DNA of 64,000 bases. It comes from Adiantum capillus-veneris (Eukaryota > Streptophyta > Polypodiopsida > Polypodiales > Pteridaceae). Made by a program: the position numbers and the translations under genes. Location: assembly GCA_014529385.2 (NCBI GenBank), contig CM043961.1, forward strand, positions 14,396,978-14,460,977. The letters run 5' to 3'. The notes under the pieces were generated by a model. That model ran no database searches, was not told the DNA's origin, and saw only the letters and a list, made by a program, of their open reading frames with translations. Each line of letters opens with the position of its first letter. Positions within the stretch are counted from its first letter, which is position 1. Positions 11,061 through 23,516 of the stretch are shown here, one piece after another.

Positions 11061-11935
11061 TACAAAAAAGTATATGAAAAAATAACATATGAATCTTGGT
11101 TTGAAGGTCAAGCAATTAGGTTTCAAATACACATAATAATATATTTTCCACCCATAAGAAAAGAAAATTAAATATATTATTACCAAATTGACAAAGGCAA
11201 CATCCAAGAATTCTAGCTTTGCATCTTGTCAGATCTAAATCTTCATCAAGGCGACATGCATGTATACATCAACTTTCAAGCCATTCAAGAATACATGCAC
11301 TTAGATTCCATAGTTTTCTTTTCAAAGTCTTTTAGGTTCTAAAACTCTTTCACATAAAGTATGTAATGATAAAATTCTTAAAGCAAACATTTGTGCCCAA
11401 GAAAAATATCCCTCTCACATATTTAAAGTCCATGAATTCTCTGATCCACACTTACAAGTTTTATTTTGATATCAAACATCAATTCTCTCCTAGTTACAAA
11501 TAAATGCAACCTCGATATGAATTGACAAAAAATGAATTTCTTCTACTATATGACCCAACATAGGCCCCAATCAAATAAAAAATGAGCCCCCAAAAATTTG
11601 GGTGCACTCTAGCAATACATCAGATTCCCCTACAATAGGATGCACTCCAATAGTACATTGAAGTTCCCTTAGAGTAGGGTGCGGGTGCACTCCATTGAAG
11701 TGTTCATTAAATTGACACACCTTTGTTTTTTTTATAAAAAGACTATATCAAATTATACAAATGTTGAAAGATACACACTAGAATAAAAAAAGCATCCTAT
11801 GGCCATATTTATTCAATGCTTTCATGTTGACAAGTACACACCAAGGACATAATTTGTCTCAGAATCATTGTACTTATTTACAATTGTGTTGTATGTATAG
11901 ACTCTCTTATCTCTTGCATACAACCATCCTACCAA
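11061..11935. other. AT-rich spacer between satellite blocks
   Basis: No coding signal recognised. Around 11,600-11,700 a short motif (GTGCACTC then CAATAGTACAT) is repeated two to three times. Confidence 0.5.
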
Positions 11936-12535
11936 CTATGGAATTATGGTTCTCTGCAAGAAGTTTTGAAGTTGCTCGGAAGTTTGCCTCCACATCTTTG
12001 GAAATATAAGATATGTCCCTAGCATGTTCCACATCACCCTATATGGAGTGTCATAAAAAATTAAGATATTGTTTGCATCCAAATCCTCAAATATCTTCCA
12101 AATATCACTCAAATTTCTGTGATAAACCCTTGTAAATCCTAACATGATATTTGGATTTTGGCAATTTTTTTTGCTCATAAACACCTTGAACTTGGTATAC
12201 TGCTCAGGAAATTTTTTTTGTGTGATACGTTGCACCATTGTTAAGTTATAGCAACTTCATATCCATAGCTCAAAGTATTCAGCACAAAAATGCAAAAAAC
12301 TTTGTGCGTTTGGTCGCACCACATGATAAACTTCATCTTTATCCTCCACAAGTCGCATGTGTTGAGCCCAAGCTGGCATAGAATCTCCATGTTTCATTTC
12401 AATTGTCTTGAGAAGTAACCCCTCTATATCCAAGATAAGTACTCTTTTGATGTCCTTTTCAAGCAAGTGGTAGGTGATAAGGAGGTGATTGATTCCTTGG
12501 ACAAGGTCTTGGAGGAGGTTGGATGGGTAATTCAA
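11936..12535 (-). pseudogene. FCP1/NIF-type (CTD small phosphatase-like) HAD domain, pseudogene fragment
   Basis: Two pieces in one frame (12535-12257 and 12238-11936) are separated by a TGA at 12254-12256 that replaces the Trp of a motif like ..GIWSS. Conserved landmarks of the FCP1 homology domain are visible in order: VLILDIEGLLLKT (the DxDG-T motif position, second Asp changed to Glu), RPNAQSFLHFCAEYFELWI, RNLSDIW and YDTPYRVMWN (family form DDSPYK), then IFP. Active members dephosphorylate phosphoserine, for example on the RNA polymerase II CTD; this copy is broken and lacks the catalytic second Asp. It is an island inside the minisatellite and lacks N- and C-terminal context. Confidence 0.7.
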
Positions 12536-12879
12536 TAGTTTTCTTCAATTTATTCCAACATATAGCCAATCCATTTTTCTCTAATGATTCTGAAATTAAA
12601 GAACAAGAACACTTAATGCAAACACAACAATAGACATGAGTTTTACATTGTCTACCCTACGGTTTTATTAGATACCAAAATCCATCTATGATCTACTCAT
12701 TAATAGAAGAAAGTCAAATTAAAATCTTGAATCTTTTTTATGCTACACTCTCTCTTAGTCTCAATACCATGGAGCTCAACTAGACTTAAGTCAACTAATA
12801 ACTACTACTTGTTGTTAAAGGTATGCTTGAAGTGCATAAGGCTTAACCAATGCTCTAGTGTAGAATGGGTATTTAGGTC
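12536..12879. other. Spacer between the phosphatase pseudogene and satellite block 2
   Basis: No gene or repeat recognised. Confidence 0.5.
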
Positions 12880-14924
12880 TCAAGGTCTACCACTTATCCA
12901 AGCAAAGATCCATTTAGATATGGAAACCCAATTTTTCTTAATATAATGATATAGAGTGGACAAGTGGTGAATCTTGAGACCGAACCACTCATGCTACTAG
13001 GGATAATAGGTTGGACAAGTGGTGGGCCTTGAATGTAAACCCCCCATGTACAAAGTATCATGGGTTTTGGGTATTTCAATGGACTCTAGCATCTTGGAGA
13101 CATGGTGGAGCTTATTTCTCTCTATGTTTAAATGGAGCCTATCTTGGATAAATGGTGGAGCATCATTCTCTCTATGCTTCAATGGAGCCTAGCTTGGACA
13201 AGTGGTGGATCTTTGTTTCTCTCTATGTTTGAATAGATTTAGCTTGTACAAGTGGTGGACCTTGGAAAAAAACCCCCATGTAAAACATATCATGGACATT
13301 ACAAGTGGTGAGAAAAAATACCATTCAATATATAACCTTATAGGTTGGACAAGTGGTGGGCCTTAACACCCAATTATTCTTAATATAATGACATAGAATG
13401 GACAAGGGGTGAATCTTGCAACCAAACCTACTAGGAAAAGTAGGTTGGACAAGTGGTGGACCTTGAATGCAAACCCCACATGTACAAAATATCACTCATG
13501 CTACTAGGAATAATTTGGTATTAAGGTCCATGTTTCAATGGAGCCTAGCTTGGACAAGTGGTGGAGCTTTGTTTATCTCTATGTTTCAATAGAATTAGCT
13601 TGGACAAGTGGTGAACCTTGGAACAAAACCCCCATGTAAATCATGTCATGAGCATTACAAGTGGTGAGAAAAAATACCATTCAAGGTATAACCTTATAGG
13701 CTGGACAAGTGGTGGACCTTAACTCCCAATTCCTCTTAATATAATGACATAGAGTGGAAAAGTGGTGAATCGTGAGACGAAACCTACTAGGGATAATAGG
13801 TTGGACAAGTGGTTGACCTTGAATGTAAATCCCCCATGTACAAAATATCATGGGTTTTGCATATTTCAATGGAGCCTAGCATCTTGGAGACATGGTGGAA
13901 CTTACTTCTCTCCATGTTTCAATGGAGCCTATCTAGGAGAAATGGTGGAGGTTCCTTCTCTCAATGTTTCAATGGAGCCTAGCTTCTACAAGTCGTGGAC
14001 CTTTGTTTCTCTCTATGTTTGAATATGGTTAGCTTGGAAAAGTGGTGGATCGTGGAATGAAACTCCCATGTAAAACATATCATGGGTATTTCAAGTGGCC
14101 AGAAAGGATACCATTTAAGATATAACCTAATAGGTTGGACAAATGGTGAACCTTAACGCATTGTTCTTCTTAATATAATGACATAGATTGTACAAGTGGC
14201 GAATCTTGAAACCAAACCACTCATGCTACTAGGGAAAATAGGTTAAACAAGTGGTGGGCCTTGAAATAAAACCCCCTAGAGTGTTTCAATGGATCCTAGC
14301 TTGGAAACATGGTAAAGCTTGCTTCTCTCCATGTTTCAATGGAGCCTATCTTGGATAAATGGTGGAGCATCATTCTCTCCATGTTTCAATGGAGCCTAGC
14401 TTGGACAAGTGGTAGACCTTTGTTTCTCTATATGTTTGAATAGACTTATCTTGGAAAAGTGGTGGACCTTGGAACAAAACCCCCATGTAAAACATATCAT
14501 GGGCATTACAAGTGGTGAGAAAAAATACCATTCAATATATAACCTTATAGGTTGGACAAGTGGTGGACCTTAACACCCAATTATTCTTAATATAATGACA
14601 TAGAGTGGACAAGTGGTGAACTTGGGACCAAACCTACTAGGAAAAATAGGTTGGACAAGTGGTGGACCTAAATGTAAACCCCCCATGTACAAAATATCAC
14701 TCATGCTACTAGGAATAATTTGGTATTAAGGTCCATGTTTCAATGCAGCCTAGCTTGAAAAAGTGGTGGACCTTTGTTTCTCTCTATGTTTCAATAGAGT
14801 TAGCTTGGACAAGTGGTGGACCTTTGAACAAAACCCCCATGTAAATCATGTCATGGGAATTACAAGTGGTGAGAAAACATACCATTCAAGCTATAACATT
14901 ATAGGTTGGACAAGTGGTGGACCT
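12880..14924. repeat. Degenerate ~51-bp minisatellite, block 2, with ~340-440-bp higher-order units
   Basis: The same core as block 1 (CTTGGACAAGTGGTGG). A higher-order unit recurs that includes CATATCATGGGCATTACAAG, TAACCTTATAGGTTGGACAA and TAATATAATGACATAGAGTG. The first string or a near match starts near 13285, 13629, 14067, 14490 and 14830. Confidence 0.85.
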
Positions 14925-15252
14925 TAACACTAGATTGGTAATGGGACACTTTTATGTCATGTTAAGTGACCATTTTCCTTGAATTATGTCAAGAGTTTCA
15001 AAATGGATTTTGAGGTGCTATCTGTCTAGGAAGTTGTCTCATGAGCTGAAAAATACTTGACATTTTTTTGGAATATGAATTCCATGTTTAACACTAGGTT
15101 GGTAATGGGACACTTTTATGTCCTGTGAAGTGACCATTTTCCTTGAATTATGTCAAGAGTTTCAAAATAGATTTTGAGGTGCTATCTGTCTAGAAAGTTG
15201 TCTCATGAGCTGAAAAAAACTCGACATTTTTTTGGAATATCAATTCCATCTT
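14925..15252. repeat. 164-bp direct tandem duplication
   Basis: Copies 14925-15088 and 15089-15252 both begin TAACACTAG and share TGGTAATGGGACACTTTTAT and GGTGCTATCTGTCTAG with few differences. Confidence 0.85.
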
Positions 15253-16200
15253 TAACCTTGTCCTTGCACAACATTTCACAACCTAAACTGTGTGAAAAAA
15301 CGGGTCCTGTTTTTGGCTTTTTTCAACTTTTTGCAACTATACCACTCTAGAATTCATGTTTGTGAGGTCTATAATGCTAGAGAACTATCTTTAGTAGCCC
15401 TCAACATGTCCTGATGCTTCTAGGGAGAAATAAATGTTAAATTTGTAAGTTATGACCAAATTACAAAAATTGTCAAATCCTGTTTTTTAGCCAATTTTAG
15501 CTCTTCTATGATTTTTTTGGTGGCTTTCATGATATCCAAATGCAGTTTTGATTTTCCATGTTGCATATTGTAACATAAAGCTAATATTCCTTGAGTTTTG
15601 GGGCACCTAATTCCCTATTTTGCATAGTAGACAACGATGGTTGTTTTTTTTAATTATAGAAGAAAACGAAACACTCTAGTATATCAAGTATAGCTTTTTC
15701 AATATTGTTAGTTTCTTGTGACAACTACATGCATTTTGTAGGTAGTAACCATGTCTAGTCATAAGGATCAAATTTGGCTAGATATTGAATAGCTTCTATG
15801 GGATTCTACAACTCATAATGTTGAACCTAGTTTTTTCATGTTTGCTGAATTTAGCACTTCATCTTTGTCCCCAAGATTCCCCTTGATAAGAGATGTATTA
15901 TTATTTTGACACGCTCCATGGCTTCTTATGAACCTAAAGGACAATAGGGAACTAAGAAAACATGCATATATTAATTGTATTGATCGTGGCTATAGAAACT
16001 TTGATGATAGGTTTGCAGAATGGTAAAAATTCAACTTTTTTGTACCTATTTATTTTGGCAAAACAAAAAATAGTGAGTGAGAAGCAATCATATGTTCTGA
16101 TCACCAACCCATTGAAGTTAACTAGGGAATTCAAAAATCCCTAATCTTATTTTTATGCAACAAAACGTAAGAAATGACTGTTTTGATGAAAATGTACTGG
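15253..16200 (+). other. Unassigned stretch with a weak coding-like remnant
   Basis: Plus-strand reading around 15,770-16,140 gives a protein-like string broken by several stops (includes PSFFMFAEFSTSS and INCIDRGYRNFDDRF). I do not recognise it. The rest is AT-rich with no other signal. Confidence 0.25.
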
Positions 16201-16204
16201 TCCA

Positions 16205-16715
16205 TCGGACCAAACCACTCGTGCTACTAGGGATTATAGGTTGGACAAGTAGTGGACCTTGAATGTAAACCCCTCACGTACAAAATTATAGGTTTAGGGT
16301 ATTTCAATGGAGCCTAGCTCATGCTTCTCTCACTGTTTCAATGGATCCTATCTTGGAGAAATGGTGGAGCATCCTTCTTTCCATGTTTCAATGGAGCCTA
16401 TCTTGGAGAATTGGTGGACCTTTGCTTGTCTGTATGTTTCAATAGAGTTAGCTTGGACAAGTGGTGGATCTTGGAACAAAACCCCTTTGTAAAACATAGC
16501 ATGGGCATTACAAGTGATGAGAAAAAATATCATTCAAGATATAACCTTATAGGTTGGAAAAGTGGTGATGGACCTTGACAAGTGGTGAAGGATACCATTT
16601 AAGATATAACCTTATAGTTTGGACAAGTGGTGGACCTTAACACCCAGTTCTTCTTAATATAATGACATAGAGTGGATAAGTGGTGAATCTTAACACCAAA
16701 CCACTCATGCTAATA
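16205..16715. repeat. Degenerate ~51-bp minisatellite, block 3
   Basis: Resumes the units of blocks 1 and 2 (GCTTGGACAAGTGGTGGATC, TATAACCTTATAGGTTGGA) after a ~950-bp gap. Confidence 0.8.
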
Positions 16716-16849
16716 ATGTAGAAACATGATTTGCTATTCAATCAACCATTTTTTTGTGTGCTTTGCGAGATGTATTATTAAAAATTGATTTTAAATTGTT
16801 TTAGCACTTTTTATTAGTGATTTTGTAAAGGATAAAAATTAGTGTGGTT

Positions 16850-17560
16850 AGTGGGCAAAAGTGCAAGCTATACCACTTGTGAACTATGGACCACATGCAA
16901 GTGGTTGAAAACCATTTGCATTATGTAAAGTGGTAGCCACTAGCAAGTGTTTAAGAACCACTTGCAAAGGCCTTCTGAACCACTTGCTAGGTCTTCTATT
17001 TCACTTGCAAGCACTTTGAAAGTGGTTTTGAACCACTTGCTACTGATTAAGATAGCACTTACCAGTGGTTCTAAACCTTTTCCTAGTGGTTAAAATAGCC
17101 CTTTCCAGTGGTTAAGAACCCTTTGAGAACCACTTGTAGTGGTTAAGATAGCCTTTTGCCAGTGGTTAAGATAGCACTTGCTAGTGGTTTAGTTAGCACT
17201 TCGAGGTGGTTCTGAACCACTTGTCGATGGTTAAGATAGCACTTGCCAATGGTTTAGATAGCACTTGCTAGTGGTTCAAAACCAATTGCTAGTGATTAAG
17301 ATAGCACTTGATAGTGGTTCAGAACCACTTGCTAGTGGTTTAGATAGCACTTGCAGGTGGTCTATGAGATCAACACCACGTATACAAGCAAGTGGTTCTA
17401 AAGCAGTTGCAAAGCACTTCTAGATCACTTGCTAGGTCTTCTCCTCCACTTGCAAGTGTTTTGAAATTGGTTTGGAAAAGGTTCTTAACCACTTGATAGT
17501 GGTTTAGAAATTGATATATGTAGGTGGTTATTGATATCCAAACTACCTATATAAGGGTGT
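16850..17560. repeat. Quasi-palindromic AACCACTTGCTAGTGGTT minisatellite
   Basis: A dense run of CCACTTGC, AGTGGTT and GATAGCACTTGC modules. The core ACCACT..AGTGGT is nearly self-complementary, so units can pair with themselves and with neighbours. The step is about 40-45 bp but irregular. Confidence 0.8.
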
Positions 17561-17865
17561 CTTGACAACTATTGGATGGCTTAAAGGGCTTGATATTTTT
17601 GTAAAATCTAGTTGATAATAGTTTAAAGCTCTTGCAAGTGGATGGAAAGGTATAAGCTACATGTACTCGAAAGAATAAAAAAGTGTCAGAAACGCTTCAT
17701 CTTTTGGACGAGGAACATAAGTTTTTATGAAGAACAGATAGAAGAAAGCGGTACCCAATAATACATGGAAGCAGGAGGCCTATCATCTAATAACACATAT
17801 CGATCGGAGTGTCCCTTGAATTTATTGTAAAAGTGACCCTCAACAAAGAATGAGTTCTTCTTTAT

Positions 17866-19078
17866 CTAAGTGTGCCATGCATCCTTCTGAGTGGCGGTAG
17901 ATAGCCTCTTCTCCATGCAACACCTTAGTATATAAAAATCAGAGTCTTCCACCTTAGCGTTGACTGCAAAGTTATCTGGAACTCGTAAGGCATCATTGAA
18001 ATCATTGTGATGTCCAACATACATAGGTTCATCAATCTCCTTGTCACTTGAAACATTTTCATCTATGTCAACCTCTGTTGGTATGATCCTCAAGTATTGC
18101 CATGCTTCTATGTGATCTTTGTTTGCACATCTTCTCCATTGACCATACACACAAGAATGAGATAAGCAGGACAGATTTCTACACCTGCGTGTAGTTGTGT
18201 TGTATCTGTTGAAGAGAAACCATTCACACAATGCATCAAACATGATCCACTGATTTCCTTACAATCCCATTCTATATCTCTCAGCACATGACCCACCTTG
18301 ATTTCCCAAAAGACCTTATCGACCTTGTTTGCAGATGACCAACAATCTTTTCTATTGTTCATTAGGATGAGGTAATTGACAACTGTTTGTTGCATTATAC
18401 AGGGGGTGTCCATCCACCTTCAATTGCTCATGGGTTAATACCCTCTTTATGATTGTGCCAACACTGTCATGGTCACCTTTTCCATGACCTGACCCAAAAT
18501 AGTTGTGCATCATCTCAAGCCCAGTAAGCTGAGAAAACCTTGCAGCAAAGAAGAAAGGCCGTCATGCTTTGAATTGTGATGCTGCACCATCAAACCATAC
18601 CCACTGTCTCTTTAAACAAAAACCTTGGTCCTTCAACCACTGGTCATGCAAAAGAAAGCAGTGTTGAACGAACAATGTGTCATGCACATTGTCATCGAAT
18701 ATATAAAAATGGACAATTTTTATGATGTCGCCTATTGTGGAGTGCACATAGCATATGTGGACCAAAATGCTCACCTGACTAGAATACCAATGCATGGATT
18801 GGATCTCATTCTAAATTTTTAAAACTATAATTTTCTACAAAGTCCAAGATAGAGACAACAACATCACTTAGAAAACTTTGTAGACACTCTTTGAATTGGT
18901 TGTCCTTCCATTTGTAGATGTAACTGTTATGTTTAATAAACTTTGTCAGCTTGTCTTTCATGAATGAAATGAAAGTGGAGCACCCAATCTGTTGAATTAC
19001 AAGATATTTCCTTTTGTGGTGTTTGCCATTTTCATGTATAGATTGTGTCTCCACACCAACAAAAACATTTGCAGCCAC
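17866..19078 (-). pseudogene. Decayed transposase-like gene with GSGHGKG motif
   Basis: Minus-strand pieces at 19078-18806, 18795-18562, 18413-18108 and 18243-17866 are joined by stops and frameshifts. The central part reads WFDGAASQFKA, then after a stop an aromatic-rich segment, then NYFGSGHGKGDHDSVG near 18475-18510. The combination D-G-(A/C)-(A/G)-x-Q-(F/Y)-K followed by a GHGKG..D motif recurs, from memory, in uncharacterised transposon-linked proteins of many eukaryotes and may mark a DDE-type nuclease fold. The protein is dead here. A host gene of unknown function is the alternative. Arrays of AAGTGGTT lie on both sides. Confidence 0.45.
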
Positions 19079-19259
19079 CTGAAAGTTGTCGTTGTGTACT
19101 TCAAGAGGACAACATATGAGTTCTTTAGCACCGCATTAATTGCATTTTTCCCATCAAGTAGATGTGTAAATGAAACATGGAATTTTCAGGTTTAGGACAC
19201 AAAAAGGACTCCCGTAGTGTTGTGAGGCTCTCCAATGTTGACAATCTAGCACCCAAATC

Positions 19260-20110
19260 TTGGATTTATAAAAGCACTAAAGAGGAACATTTACTACTTA
19301 GAAGTGGTTTTTCATGTTTGGAAGTGGCTTTGAACTACTTGAAACCACTTGAAGAATTTAAAACCACCTTAGGGTGATTGCAAAAGTTCATCAAACAGCT
19401 TTCAAGTGGTTTGTGACCACTTTTAATCACCTTCAGGTGGTTTGAAATACCAAGTGATTACATAGGTTGTCACCTAAGCACTTGGAAGATTTCAAGTCAC
19501 GTGAAGCACTTAAAACCACCTAAAGGTGATTGAAAATTCTTATCAAACCACTTTCAATCATCTTCAGGTGGTTTGAGATCTTCAAGGTTCACACCCAAGC
19601 ACTTGGCAAATTTCAAACCACCTAAAAAGATTGAAAGTGGTCATTAAACCACTTTCAAGTGGTTTGTTTTTCACTTTCAATCCCCTTCAGGTGGTTTGAA
19701 AAACTTTCAAGTGCTTACATAGGTTCTCACCTAAGCACTTGGCAGATTGCAAGTGGTTATCAAAATACATTAATATGGTGACAAACTATTTTAGCACTTT
19801 GCAAAGTACAAGATTCCACCCTAAGGGGGTTGAAAGAAGTATTTTAGGTACTTTAAATCACTATCAATACTTTAGTTGCTTTGCAAAGTACTTAAAGGGG
19901 GATTAAACCACTTTTTGATTTTTTCCTCAGTTCTCAAAGCTTTTTTACAGTTTGATAGTGGTTCTAGCAGCTTTAAAGTGGTGAATAGTGGTCACTATAC
20001 TACTTGACAGTGGTTTTTTATAGTTTTATTGTGGTTGTGACAGCTTAACACTAGTGAACATAGGTCAATATACCACTTGGAAGTGGTTGATAATACCTGA
20101 GGTTGATCCA
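19260..20110. repeat. AAGTGGTTT/AAACCACTT array between two coding remnants
   Basis: Repeats of AAACCACTTTCAAGTGGTTT type alternate with CACCTTCAGGTGGTTTGAA and CACCTAAGCACTTGG. Motif composition is related to 16850-17560. It separates the transposase-like pieces at 17866-19078 and 20110-20565, so it may be an expanded intron or an insertion. Confidence 0.75.
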
Positions 20111-20565
20111 AAAAATGCAATGGATGCATAAGAACAACCTTTCTACCAATACGCCTTTGGCATATGTCCTTCTTATTTGGAGAGACTCGGGTCTCTACTG
20201 TCCAGAAACCAAAAAAAACCTCCTTAATGTCCTCTGTGATGTTTGTAGAGAACGATGAGCTTGTCGTTGACATGCTAAGACTGAAAAAGAACTGTTCTCA
20301 TCCTCTAAATGGAGTCATGCATTTGCAAAAACGAAGTTTTTTTTGTGTATGCCCAACGACTTTGCAAGTGCTCTATCCGTAAAGGGACATGCATCCACTT
20401 TGTCCCTCGAATTAATGCATGCCATCAGTGTTGCCCTCTTGAAAAGCATTTCCATGGCTGAGTGCGGGACCTTGACTTTTGACAAGGTGTTGCAAATGTT
20501 GGAAAGCACTGCCCTCTGTATAGAATGTGTCGAGTTTTACAGGCTGCAAAATACTGGTTGCTAGA
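20110..20565 (-). pseudogene. Possible N-terminal part of the transposase-like gene (helix-turn-helix-like)
   Basis: Minus-strand ORFs 20509-20315 and 20273-19995 lie upstream of and on the same strand as the 17866-19078 remnant. The stretch TDRALAKSLGIHKKNFVFAN looks like a helix-turn-helix with the LG turn. Linking it to the downstream remnant is inference from strand and distance. Confidence 0.3.
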
Positions 20566-20956
20566 GTCATTGTTCAAAAATATCTCCTTGGAGTTTGGTT
20601 GTCAATCCTTGTGTTTGCTCTTGCCAGCACCTTGACATGGCACAAATAATCCTCCTTTTCTACTTCTCATTGAGCAGGACATCCTTCTACTTTTCAGCAT
20701 AGAACGTCTATTGCCTTTGCCTCTCTCTTTGTTCCCTTTTCTTTGCCACCCAGTAATTGCATAAGCAGCTTGTGAATTGCTCGGGAAACTCTGCTAATTG
20801 ACTGTGTACTGGTGGGCACGGATCCAGATCAAGAAAACCTAAAGAAAACGAGCTCAATGCATGAACATACATCATGAAGAGCCCATGCATCAAGAAGACC
20901 AAACATGTCACAGACACTCACACACACCTAGCTGGAAAGAAGGCTCCATCCTATCT

Positions 20957-20959
<3 letters not shown>
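20566..20959. other. Spacer, no gene seen
   Basis: Short ORFs only, leading into a GA microsatellite. Confidence 0.5.

Positions 20960-21025
<66 letters not shown>
20960..21025. repeat. (GA)n microsatellite
   Basis: An uninterrupted GA run of about 66 bases. Confidence 0.97.
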
Positions 21026-21027
<2 letters not shown>

Positions 21028-21539
21028 TAGCACACACAATAGAGAACCGTGCACAGAGGAAAGAAGATGATGTGCTACAGAAACAATGCATAGAGAAGGG
21101 CAGAAAGTCCATCTGCTCTATGAAAAAACCATGCATAGAAAATAACCTAAACCCGTAGCTTTGTTCCCACTAGAGAAGGAGATAAAGGGAGTGCTCATAC
21201 GTCCAACACATCCAAGAACTACAGGGGGTGGTAAAAAATGCATACCCCTCTTTTTAAAAAAATTCCCCCCATTCTTCATTACTCATCATTGAGTTTCCTC
21301 CCCTAAAAATTAAATGTAGACTCAAAAGTTCCTAAAAACTACTTTAAAAAGGAATGTCCAAGACAGTCCTTTTTGGACCACCTACACATGCTTTCACCCA
21401 ATAGCCTTCTTGTCTTCATTGTTTGAGCACCCTCCATGGTACAATACTTATATGAAAGGGTTTGGCATTAAAAAAATGGAGGTGCTTCCATATGGACTAA
21501 ATTATTAACAAAAACAAACATCTAAGGATTGAAGAAAAA
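21026..21539. other. Spacer, no gene seen
   Basis: AT-rich sequence without recognisable coding or repeat content before the ~0.8-kb tandem array. Confidence 0.5.
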
Positions 21540-21677
21540 ATTAAAGTGCATTATCCTTAGAGACAAAAATGTTTGGTATTTTATTATGATGCATTTATGG
21601 ATTTTTGTGATATGGGTGACACGTAAGTAGTCTAGAACATTGGATTCTCTAATGGTGGAGATCAGACGCTCATGGAT

Positions 21678-21720
<43 letters not shown>

Positions 21721-22478
21721 AGGCAAAGATTCCTCATATTACATTTTTTATACAATCACAAAGTATGCATGATCCTGACATAAGCAAGGTCATGATGCTT
21801 CTGAGCAGTTACAAGATCCTTATAGATACATTTTTTATTAAGGGGCCAAGGTAGTTGTGAGCCATATGTCTTTTTGTCAAATAGAATAGCATTGATCATC
21901 GACTTGTATCGTGGAAAATTTAAGGTGGTATTTAGTGAACTTAATTTCCATTCATTATTTGAAAGGTGACAAGGTCTTGTAGACCAGTCCACCACTTGGG
22001 GGAATTCCATAGCACGTGTCACATTGTTTATGCCATAGAGGGTAGGGTAGCGACCAAATATGAGACAATCTATTAAGCAACCATTTAGAAAGTCTTTTCC
22101 AACTCCACATGTGATTAAATTTATTGTGGAGTTCGAAAGGATGAAGAAGCATGGAGTAGAAATTGGTAGTTTTATATGTCCACCAATTCGCATTAGAAGT
22201 TGTGAGAGCTCAATTTCTATATTGTTGTTGTGATGGATTTTTTGTACACATTAGGAAGAGGTTGGAATATAGGAGGGCCTCGTTTTTTTCCACAAACTTA
22301 TGGAGGTGATTAACATTTTGACAAATAAGTGCACGCCATGTGTGCAAGAATCCTTAGAGAAACAAATATGATAGTATTCTAGTATAATGCATTTATGGAT
22401 TTTTGTGATATGGTTGACACGTAAGCAATCTAGAACATTGAATTATCTAATGGTGGAGATTAGATTCTCATGGATAAA

Positions 22479-22479
<1 letters not shown>

Positions 22480-22527
<48 letters not shown>

Positions 22528-22538
22528 CCCCCCCCCCC
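22480..22538. repeat. (CT)n followed by poly(C) in unit 2
   Basis: About 44 bases of CT run into 14 or so C residues, at the same position as the CT tracts of units 1 (21681-21717), 3 (23343-23412) and, short, 4 (32335-32350). Confidence 0.95.
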
Positions 22539-23339
22539 TTTGGGCAAAGGTTCCTCATATTACATTTTTCATACAATCACATATTATGCATGATCTTGAC
22601 ATAAGGAGGGTCATGATGCTTGTGAGCAGTTACAAGATATGTATAGATACATTGTTTAACAAGGGGCGAAGGTAGTTGTGATCCATACGTCTTTTTTTCA
22701 AACAGAATAGCTTGGAAGCTGACCATATTAAGGTGAGCATCCATGCTCCCATTGATAAGAAGATAACCGTCATAGAGCTTGATCAACAACCTATATCATG
22801 CCAAATGTGAGGTGTATTTAGTGAACTTAATCTGCCAATTCCTGTAGACCAGTCCACCACTTAGGGAGAGTTCCATAGCACGTGCCACACTATCTCTGGT
22901 GTTCAATAGCACTGGAAAAATCCAATGCCAAAGTTTTTGTGTTTGAGTGCTTTTGCTATGGCCTTTATGCCGTAAAGCGTAGGGTAGTGACCAAATATGA
23001 GACAATCGATTAAGCCACCATTTAGCAGGTCTTTGTTTTATATGTCCACCAGTTGGCATTATAAGTTATGAGAGCTCAATTTCTACATTGTTGTGACAGA
23101 TTTTCTATACACATTAGGAAGAGGATGTACTTTAGGAGGGCCTCTTTTTTTGCCAAAATCTTATGGAGGTGATTAACATTTTGACGAATAGGTGTATGCC
23201 ATGTGTGCAAGAATCTTTAGAGAAAAAAATTTGATGGTATTTTATTATGATGCATTTATGGATTTTTGTGATATGATTGACACGTAAGCAGTCTAGAACA
23301 TTGAATTATCTAATGGTGGAGATCAGATTCTCATGGGTA

Positions 23340-23414
<75 letters not shown>

Positions 23415-23507
23415 GCAAAGCTTCCTCATATTACGTTTTTCATACAATCACAAATTATCCATGATCCAGACATCAGCAGGGTCATGATACTTGTGACGAG
23501 TTACAAG

Positions 23508-23516
23508 ATCCTTATA
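23508..23516. repeat. 9-bp target-site duplication, left copy
   Basis: ATCCTTATA here is repeated at 31542-31550. In the other units of the host array the sequence occurs once, followed by GATACATT. Confidence 0.85.

Larger units (their letters stand above)
21540..23516 (-). repeat. Tandem array of ~0.8-0.95 kb units (units 1, 2 and left part of 3)
   Basis: Units are anchored by GATGCATTTATGGATTTTTG at about 21589, 22386, 23249 and, past the inserted transposon, 32241. Each unit has a CT microsatellite ~90 bases after the anchor, then TTCCTCATATTACATTTTT, TCATGATGCTT and a minus-strand coding-like stretch with HIKLP, TCGVGK and FGRYPTLY-type motifs. The coding-like part is recognisable in all copies but broken, so the unit probably derives from a transposon gene I cannot name. 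Confidence 0.85.

Noticed and set aside
20874-21158. Arg-Glu repeat proteins at this and other sites
   Set aside because: They are translations of GA/CT microsatellites.
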